Source of the DNA: Listeria weihenstephanensis
Lineage (GTDB): Bacteria > Bacillota > Bacilli > Lactobacillales > Listeriaceae
DNA: 64,000 nt
Direction: 5' to 3'
NCBI RefSeq assembly: GCF_003534205.1
Contig: NZ_CP011102.1
Span: 1,872,036 to 1,936,035, forward strand
Part shown: positions 57,435 to 64,000 of the stretch, in pieces
Numbering within the stretch: the first letter of the stretch is position 1
How the letters are laid out: every line of letters starts with the position of its first letter
Made by a program: the position numbers and the translations under genes
The notes under the pieces: generated by a model
What the model was told of the DNA's origin: nothing
The model's input: only the letters and a program-made list of their open reading frames with translations
Database searches by the model: none

Positions 57435-57658
57435 GGTAAGACGTAATCTTAGCTTCACACAAATCGAGCGAAAGCGTTTGTATTCCGCAAGTTTGGTGGA
57501 AGCCGGAAGCGGAGTGTACGACTGTACATGATGACTGAAAACAGGGAGGGAGTAGTTTCTCCGACCATGTGAGAAGTTATGCGAAGCGTAGCGTAGAAGA
57601 ACCGGAAGTCCGCTAAACTTGCGGAATGCGAACGCTTGCCACCGATTTACTCCGCATA
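57435..57658 (+). repeat. Long-form hairpin element, copy 3, with nested module (after recD2)
   Basis: In plus sense it starts GGTAAGACGTAATC with AAATCGAGCGAAAGCG, then CGGAAGCGGAGTGTAC-GACT-GTACATG. A nested module follows (57533-57600, including CCGACCATGTGAGAAG), then AACCGGAAGTCCGC and the end CGCTTGCCACCGATTTACTC. It ends about six bases from the recD2 stop. Three related copies define the ends; the module is shared with copy A2. Confidence 0.85.
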
Positions 57659-57663
57659 TCCAA

Positions 57664-60057
57664 CTATCCCCGCATAAACTGATACGGCGTGATGTCATCC
57701 ATCCCAATCATCGGATTAATCGTCATCCAATTTTCCTCCGTCAACAACTTCCGATTACTCACCGTCGCAAGCATATCTTCATCACTCAGCAACCGTTCAT
57801 ACAGCGTCGTATTCCGCTTCTCCTCATCGATCCGCTCGACGCCCATCCGAAACGCGTCCTCTTCCCCGCAAATAATCAGAAACTGCTTGCTTCGAGTCAC
57901 CGCTGTATACAAAATATCGCGCCGCAACATCCGGTAGTAACTCCGCACCACCGGCATAATCACAATCGGAAACTCGCTGCCCTGCGCCTTATGAATCGAA
58001 CAACAATACGCGTGCGTCAACTGGCCAAACTCCTGCCGAAAATACTCGACCTCCGTCTGATCAAACTGCACCACGACCATATCCTGCTTCTCCGTGTTTT
58101 CCTTCGCATAAATAATCGAGACAATCTCGCCAAAATCACCATTAAAAACGTTCTTCTCTGGCTGATTCACAAGCTGCAACACCCGATCCCCAATCCGAAA
58201 AACGATATCGCCAAACTTCACTTCTTTACGCTTACCATCCGGATTCGCATTGAAAATCTCCTGCATTTTGCGATTTAAAATATCAATTCCCGCAGGTCCA
58301 CGGTACATCGGCGCCAAAACTTGGATATCCTTCGCGCGAAAGCCTTTTTTCTTCGCGTTTTCCACAACCTTCTCCACGACTTCCGCAATTTGGTTCACCG
58401 TACAATGGAAAAACGATCGATCCGTGCTATTTTTCGTGAACGTCGCTGGTAAAAATCCTTGCCGAATATCATGCGCCAGCTCAATAATCGACGACCCATC
58501 CTCCTGCCGGTAAATATCCGTCAACTCCACCGTCGGAATCTCGTTCGACCGCAACATATCCTTCAAAACTTGCCCTGGTCCAACAGACGGCAACTGATCC
58601 TGATCTCCCACTAAAATCACTTGCATATGCGCTGGCAAAGCTCGGAATAACTGATTTGCAAGCCAAATATCGACCATCGACATTTCATCAATAATCAACA
58701 ATTTCCCTTCAATCGAACGCTCATTATCATCGTCCAACTGCTCCTGCCCGTTCATTCCCAACAAGCGGTGAATCGTCATCGCAGGCAATCCCGTTGATTC
58801 CGTCATCCGTTTCGCTGCACGTCCCGTCGGAGCCGCCAGCAAAATCGGCAATTTCTGCCCGTCCTTATACGACATCGGGTCCAAATTTACACCATTCAAT
58901 TCCGCGTAAAGTTCCACGATTCCCTTAATAACCGTTGTTTTCCCCGTACCAGGTCCACCAGTCAGAATCAGCATCGGCGACATCAACGCCTGCTCAAGCG
59001 CCACCTTCTGCGTTTCCCCATAAGAAACACCAATCCGATCCTCCAATTCACCAAGCGCGATATAAAACTCCGATTTTGGAAATAGTTCCTCGTATTCCTT
59101 TTGTCGCATCATCCGTTTCACATGCGCCGCAAATCCAGCCTCCGCGAAATAAAGCGATGGCACATACACCCGCGTGTTCTCCGTCATCACCTTCTGATCT
59201 TCCTCAAGCGCCAACAACTGCTTCGTCAACTGCTCCTGCTCAATCCGAATTGGCTCACTATTCTCAAGCAGCTGCGTCACCGTCTCCAACAACACTTCCC
59301 GCTCCATAAATACATTCCCCTGTTGCAACGACTCCTGCTCCAACATGTACAAAATCGCCGCCTGCAACCGCGAATAATGATTCCCACCAAGTCCAAGCTT
59401 ACGCCCCAACTCATCCGCGCGGTTAAACCCAATCCCCTTCACGTCCTCAATCAACTTATACGGATTATTCTCAAGCACATTCAGCGTATCCTGCTTATAC
59501 GCCTGGAAAATTTTCATCGAGAGCTGCGGACCAAATCCATACTCATTCAAACTCACCATAATATGTTCCAAACCTTGATTCTCACGCAGCGATTCCAGCA
59601 AACTTTCCGCCGTCGCAAGCGGCAATCGCGGCACCTCTTGAAGTAGCGACGGATCAGACAAAATCCGACTAATCGCATCCTCACCCAGCGTATCGACCAC
59701 ACGTTCCGCCGTCTTTTTCCCGATTCCTTTAAAAAGTTCCCCAGATAAATACTGCACCAAACCCTGCTTCGTCTGCGGCATCTCTTTTTTGAACCGATCC
59801 GCTTTAAACTGTTGTCCAAACTTGGCATGATCCATCAATTTCCCGTGAAATATGTATACCTCTTGCTCATGAAGGGCAGGAAAAAAACCCGTCACAACGA
59901 TATCCTTCTCGTCCCACGTCGTATTCGTATCCTGCACCTGAATCCGCACCACAGAAAACAAGTTCTCACTATTGTGAAAAATCGTCGACATCACGGTTCC
60001 CTTCATGTATAATTCCTCGTTCTCACCGAGCAGTCCCAACGTTTCTTGCGTGTCCAT
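57664..60057 (-). CDS. recD2: RecD2-type ATP-dependent DNA helicase
   Basis: 797 residues of the RecD2/TraA branch: an N-terminal OB-like domain, helix-hairpin-helix repeats (GELFKGIGKKTAERVVDTLG and KGIGFNRADELGRKL), Walker A GGPGTGKTT and DEMSMVD. The C-terminal helicase motif is HAYCCSIHKAQGSEFP. It unwinds 5' to 3' and acts in repair without RecBC. GGAGG precedes the ATG. Only a hairpin element, no ordinary terminator, follows the stop. Confidence 0.95.
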   Translation of the reverse strand: MDTQETLGLLGENEELYMKGTVMSTIFHNSENLFSVVRIQVQDTNTTWDEKDIVVTGFFPALHEQEVYIFHGKLMDHAKFGQQFKADRFKKEMPQTKQGLVQYLSGELFKGIGKKTAERVVDTLGEDAISRILSDPSLLQEVPRLPLATAESLLESLRENQGLEHIMVSLNEYGFGPQLSMKIFQAYKQDTLNVLENNPYKLIEDVKGIGFNRADELGRKLGLGGNHYSRLQAAILYMLEQESLQQGNVFMEREVLLETVTQLLENSEPIRIEQEQLTKQLLALEEDQKVMTENTRVYVPSLYFAEAGFAAHVKRMMRQKEYEELFPKSEFYIALGELEDRIGVSYGETQKVALEQALMSPMLILTGGPGTGKTTVIKGIVELYAELNGVNLDPMSYKDGQKLPILLAAPTGRAAKRMTESTGLPAMTIHRLLGMNGQEQLDDDNERSIEGKLLIIDEMSMVDIWLANQLFRALPAHMQVILVGDQDQLPSVGPGQVLKDMLRSNEIPTVELTDIYRQEDGSSIIELAHDIRQGFLPATFTKNSTDRSFFHCTVNQIAEVVEKVVENAKKKGFRAKDIQVLAPMYRGPAGIDILNRKMQEIFNANPDGKRKEVKFGDIVFRIGDRVLQLVNQPEKNVFNGDFGEIVSIIYAKENTEKQDMVVVQFDQTEVEYFRQEFGQLTHAYCCSIHKAQGSEFPIVIMPVVRSYYRMLRRDILYTAVTRSKQFLIICGEEDAFRMGVERIDEEKRNTTLYERLLSDEDMLATVSNRKLLTEENWMTINPMIGMDDITPYQFMRG

Positions 60058-60088
60058 TTCCCCACCTCCTCGTCTTTTATGCCGTTTT

Positions 60089-60760
60089 TTATTCCCCGCT
60101 CGCTTCTAAATCTTGAATCGCCGCAAGCGCATTCGCCGCCAATTCATGATTTTCATCACTTGCCACAGCCTTTTCAAAATACGTTTTCCCGATCACCAAA
60201 TCGCCTTGCCAAGCCAAATACGCCGCGCCAATATTGTAAAACGCATCTGCATCATCAGGCTTCAATACAAGCACCCGTTCAAGCGCTCCAATCGCCTCTT
60301 CAAACATGTCCGATTTCGCGAGTGCAATCCCATACTGGAACGCCGCCTCCACGTCATCCGGCGCCAATTCCACCGAACGAAGCAAGTATGGAATCGCGAG
60401 CAAGTTCTCATCCATTTGCGCAAAACTCATCCCAATCATGAAATAAACGTCCGCTGAATCAAGCCCATTCGCAATCGCCTGTTCGAATTGCTGCGCGGCA
60501 TCCTGGTAACGTTCCAACACATAATACAAATTTCCTAAACTATAATACGCCGCTGAAGCCTTGCTATCAAGCTCAATTCCCCGCTCGAAAAAGCGCTCCG
60601 CCCGCTCAAAATCATCCATTGAAAGCAACACATTTCCGAAATTAATAAAGCCAACCGGATCATTCGGATGTTCTTCAATGACCTCCGTAAAAAGACGTAC
60701 CGCCGTCTCTAAATCATTTTTTTGCATCGCTTCAATACCTTGTGCATTTTTATCCATCAT
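60089..60760 (-). CDS. Tetratricopeptide repeat protein
   Basis: 223 residues made of about six TPR units (for example PVGFINFGNVLLSMDDFERA, AAAYYSLGNLYYVLERYQDA, ADAFYNIGAAYLAWQGD). A protein-interaction scaffold of unknown partner. Directly upstream of recD2 (31-base gap), an arrangement recalled from Listeria lmo1510-lmo1509; B. subtilis has a similar pairing. AGGAGG precedes two adjacent ATGs. Confidence 0.9.
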   Translation of the reverse strand: MMDKNAQGIEAMQKNDLETAVRLFTEVIEEHPNDPVGFINFGNVLLSMDDFERAERFFERGIELDSKASAAYYSLGNLYYVLERYQDAAQQFEQAIANGLDSADVYFMIGMSFAQMDENLLAIPYLLRSVELAPDDVEAAFQYGIALAKSDMFEEAIGALERVLVLKPDDADAFYNIGAAYLAWQGDLVIGKTYFEKAVASDENHELAANALAAIQDLEASGE

Positions 60761-60772
60761 GTTTTTTTCCTC

Positions 60773-61498
60773 CTATTTTACCGCAACAGCAAGCCAGGTT
60801 TTTAGCGCTGCCACTGTCTGTTTTGTCTGCTCTTCCACGCTAATCGTGGCATCATTATCACCATTTTGCTTCCCGTAAGCGCCAAATTGTGCATGATTTC
60901 CACCCTTGATTGATACAAAAGTCGTGTCCTCAGGCAGGTACTTTTTGTCTTTTTCATATGTATCCCAATTTAGCACGCCATCTTTCGTCGCAGTGATCGA
61001 TAACGCTGGAAACGGAGCTTCTGCAAGCGTTCCTTTCTCATCTGCATAACTCGCTAAAAAGAAAATACCGTCTAATTCACCCATATTATTATGAGCAAAC
61101 CGAGCTGCCATCGCGCCACCAAGCGAATGACCACCTATTACGAAATGTTCATCGGTGTTGCTATCCATAATATCCGCCGCCTTATTCTGTCCGAAAACAG
61201 CCAAACCGAGCGGCATATCTGCAATATATACCTTGTAACCAGCATCAGCAAGCCCTTTTGCCATCGGTGCATAGCTCAAAGAATCAATAAAAGCACCCGG
61301 ATAAAAAATCACACTTTCTTTCACCTCTTGATTTAAAGGCGTGAACATCAGAAAACCACTATCATCCACGACATCCACTTTTTTCGTCGAATCTCCAGCC
61401 GCTTCAGCAAACGGGCTCGGTGATGTATTAAAATAAAAATAACTGCCACCAACAATCAAAATCAGCACGGCTAACACAATCCATAGCGTCTTTTTCAT
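60773..61498 (-). CDS. Membrane-anchored alpha/beta hydrolase
   Basis: 241 residues: an N-terminal membrane anchor or uncleaved signal (about 4-24), then an extracytoplasmic alpha/beta hydrolase. The nucleophile elbow is GGHSLGGAMAA, a later acid lies in ATKDGVLNW and the histidine in KGGNHAQFGAYG. The family (Abhydrolase_5 type) covers esterases and lipases; no substrate can be named. It lies between mnmA and the TPR gene. Confidence 0.88.
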   Translation of the reverse strand: MKKTLWIVLAVLILIVGGSYFYFNTSPSPFAEAAGDSTKKVDVVDDSGFLMFTPLNQEVKESVIFYPGAFIDSLSYAPMAKGLADAGYKVYIADMPLGLAVFGQNKAADIMDSNTDEHFVIGGHSLGGAMAARFAHNNMGELDGIFFLASYADEKGTLAEAPFPALSITATKDGVLNWDTYEKDKKYLPEDTTFVSIKGGNHAQFGAYGKQNGDNDATISVEEQTKQTVAALKTWLAVAVK

Positions 61499-61523
61499 CT
61501 AAATCCTCTTTTCAACTTTTATC

Positions 61524-61574
61524 GAAAAAAGAGTTCAGGAAAACATGACGTACATCACGCCCCGAACCCTTTTC
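61524..61574 (-). terminator. Terminator downstream of mnmA
   Basis: AAAAGGGTTC ... GAACTCTTTTTT with an inner CGTGATG/CATG stem on the minus strand. Confidence 0.82.
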
Positions 61575-61581
61575 TAACTAT

Positions 61582-62703
<1,122 letters not shown>

Positions 62704-62709
62704 TCACCT

Positions 62710-63855
62710 TCACTTACAAAGTCGTTGTACCACTTTTACAATCTCGCTTGCCGCACTTTCTATCTCCTCGTAAGAATTACCAAGGCCAAAACTAATTCGA
62801 ATCGATTCGCGCACACCCGCATGGTCCTCGCCATATAAAGCCACTAAAACATGCGATGGGTCCACCGTTCCAGCCGTACAAGCCGAACCACTTGAAACCG
62901 CGATTCCTTCCATATCTAAATTCATCAATAACTGCTCCACCGAAACACCTGGAAAACGCACATTCAAAACTTGCGGCAAACCTTTTTCAAGCGATCCATT
63001 TACTTCAAAACGAATCTCTCTTTCTGTAAATGTATCCACTAAAACATGCTTATACTCCAGAAAGTCCGATCGCTTCTGTTTCCGCGACTCCTGCGCAATT
63101 CGCACTGCCTCCGCCAAACCACAAATCCCCGGCAAATTTTCTGTACCAGCACGACGCTTACGTTCCTGCTCTCCGCCGTGAAAAGGATACACCAAATTCG
63201 TCCCATTTTTCACATATAAAAAGCCAATGCCTCGCGGTCCATTAATCTTATGCGCCGTCACCGTAAGCAAGTCCACACCAAGCACCGCAACATCGATGTC
63301 AAACATGCCAAAAGCCTGCACCGCATCTGTATGGAATAACGCCTCATGATCCGTCAAACGCTCGCCAATTGCGCGAATCGGTTGCACTGAGCCAATCTCA
63401 TTATTTCCAAACATAATCGAAACCAAAATCGTCTCGTCCGTTAACGCGGCATCAAAATCCTCAAGTGAAATGACGCCTGTTTGATCAACCGGTAAATACG
63501 TCACCTTAAATCCTTGCGTTTCCAAATACACACATGCCTCTAAAACTGCTGGATGCTCAATCGCCGTCGTAATAATATGATTGCCACGTTCCTGATTGGC
63601 AAGCGCCGCACCAATGACCGCAATATTATCACCTTCCGTACCGCCACTCGTAAACACAATCTCTCGTTCATCAGCTGCGATACTTTCCGCGACAACCGCA
63701 CGCGCCTCATCAAGCGCCTTACGTGCCTCTCTCCCCGCATAATGAATACTTGAAGGATTGCCATAATTATTTGTAAAACTAGCCAACATCGCCTGCACAA
63801 CCTCTGGATGAATCGGACTAGTCGCTGCATGATCTAAATATACTCGTTCTACCAT
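62710..63855 (-). CDS. Cysteine desulfurase (NifS/IscS-like)
   Basis: PLP enzyme that takes sulfur from cysteine. 381 residues: VYLDHAATSPIHPEV start, TSGGTEGDN cofactor site, PLP lysine in LTVTAHKINGPRG and the catalytic cysteine in SSGSACTAG. Paired with mnmA, it corresponds to B. subtilis YrvO, dedicated to tRNA thiolation; that dedication is inferred from context. Confidence 0.94.
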   Translation of the reverse strand: MVERVYLDHAATSPIHPEVVQAMLASFTNNYGNPSSIHYAGREARKALDEARAVVAESIAADEREIVFTSGGTEGDNIAVIGAALANQERGNHIITTAIEHPAVLEACVYLETQGFKVTYLPVDQTGVISLEDFDAALTDETILVSIMFGNNEIGSVQPIRAIGERLTDHEALFHTDAVQAFGMFDIDVAVLGVDLLTVTAHKINGPRGIGFLYVKNGTNLVYPFHGGEQERKRRAGTENLPGICGLAEAVRIAQESRKQKRSDFLEYKHVLVDTFTEREIRFEVNGSLEKGLPQVLNVRFPGVSVEQLLMNLDMEGIAVSSGSACTAGTVDPSHVLVALYGEDHAGVRESIRISFGLGNSYEEIESAASEIVKVVQRLCK

Positions 63856-63922
63856 AAAATCGCTTCTTTCTATATTAAAAACTAAGAATCAGCCTTTAAA
63901 AATTGTTTTTATAACCTACCCT

Positions 63923-63951
63923 ATTTTAGCAAGAAACGCTACCGAAAGCAA
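63923..63951 (-). promoter_or_regulatory. Promoter of the cysteine desulfurase-mnmA operon
   Basis: Minus-strand TTGCTT (63946-63951), 17-base spacer, TAAAAT (63923-63928). The last 50 bases of the window show no identifiable gene. Confidence 0.7.
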
Positions 63952-64000
63952 AAAAGGGAGATGCATTTAGTCCTGGGATCTGATAAAAGTTTAGTTTGGG

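Noticed and set aside
57390-57707. 105-residue minus-strand frame spanning the recD2 end and the hairpin element
   Set aside because: It overlaps recD2 and the DUF4180 start in another frame and its coding potential comes from the structured repeat.
57619-59646. Long plus-strand frames opposite recD2 (for example 57619-58278 and 59101-59646)
   Set aside because: They are antisense shadows of recD2. The products are His/Leu/Arg-rich with no motif and no ribosome site, whereas recD2 is clearly intact on the minus strand.

Overview
The window reads as a low-GC Gram-positive chromosome segment, most likely Listeria or a close Listeriaceae relative. The gene order (ppsR-glyS-glyQ-recO ... era-cdd-dgkA-ybeY-pgpH-phoH ... 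yqeY-rpsU-rsmE-prmA-dnaJ-dnaK-grpE-hrcA-hemW-lepA-rpsT-holA-comEC-comEB-comEA ... rsfS-yqeK-nadD-yhbY-aroE-yqeH-yqeG ... mtnN-yrrS-greA-udk-trmR-mltG ... yrzB-ruvX-reoM-alaS ... recD2-TPR-mnmA-cysteine desulfurase) is the Bacillales core order in its Listeria version, without sporulation genes. It resembles the L. monocytogenes lmo1456-lmo1513 stretch as I remember it. Nearly all core genes lie on the minus strand. I assign genus from synteny and protein similarity recalled from memory; I ran no search.

Layout: 1-11.8 kb carries regulation of pyruvate metabolism, glycyl-tRNA synthetase under a T-box, RecO, an inserted membrane protein gene (5.7-6.4 kb, plus strand), and the era-to-phoH ribosome/RNA/c-di-AMP block. 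12-19.5 kb carries yqeY-rpsU and the class I heat-shock operon with a CIRCE operator. 19.5-28 kb carries hemW, lepA, rpsT, holA and the comE operon. 28-33 kb is the yqe ribosome-assembly and NAD cluster. 33-45.6 kb carries M3 peptidase, mtnN, greA, udk, mltG, DedA, reoM and alaS with its own T-box. 45.7-57.4 kb is an accessory block: MarR/EVE/cysteine hydrolase, three DUF3139 paralogues, two related but interrupted secreted-protein loci, and an ABC-transporter/two-component module lying between them. 57.7-63.9 kb returns to core genes (recD2, TPR protein, lipase-like hydrolase, mnmA, cysteine desulfurase).

Two things stand out. First, a family of large hairpin elements (seven copies or partial copies) sits in intergenic regions, mostly abutting stop codons. 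The copies keep the fold while changing the paired bases (visible covariation), share an apical core, optionally carry a second nested hairpin module, and one copy is lodged inside the glyQS T-box leader. Second, the two secreted-protein loci have a shared N-terminal half (signal peptide, PEGQF motif, two beta-rich repeats each with a GIWPTK motif) but unrelated C-terminal ends: a permuted papain-like enzyme in one and a glycine-rich hydrophobic domain in the other. Small membrane proteins flank both. That is the layout of polymorphic secreted toxins with immunity genes. Both are broken at almost the same place, one by a one-base loss in a G run and one by an amber codon.
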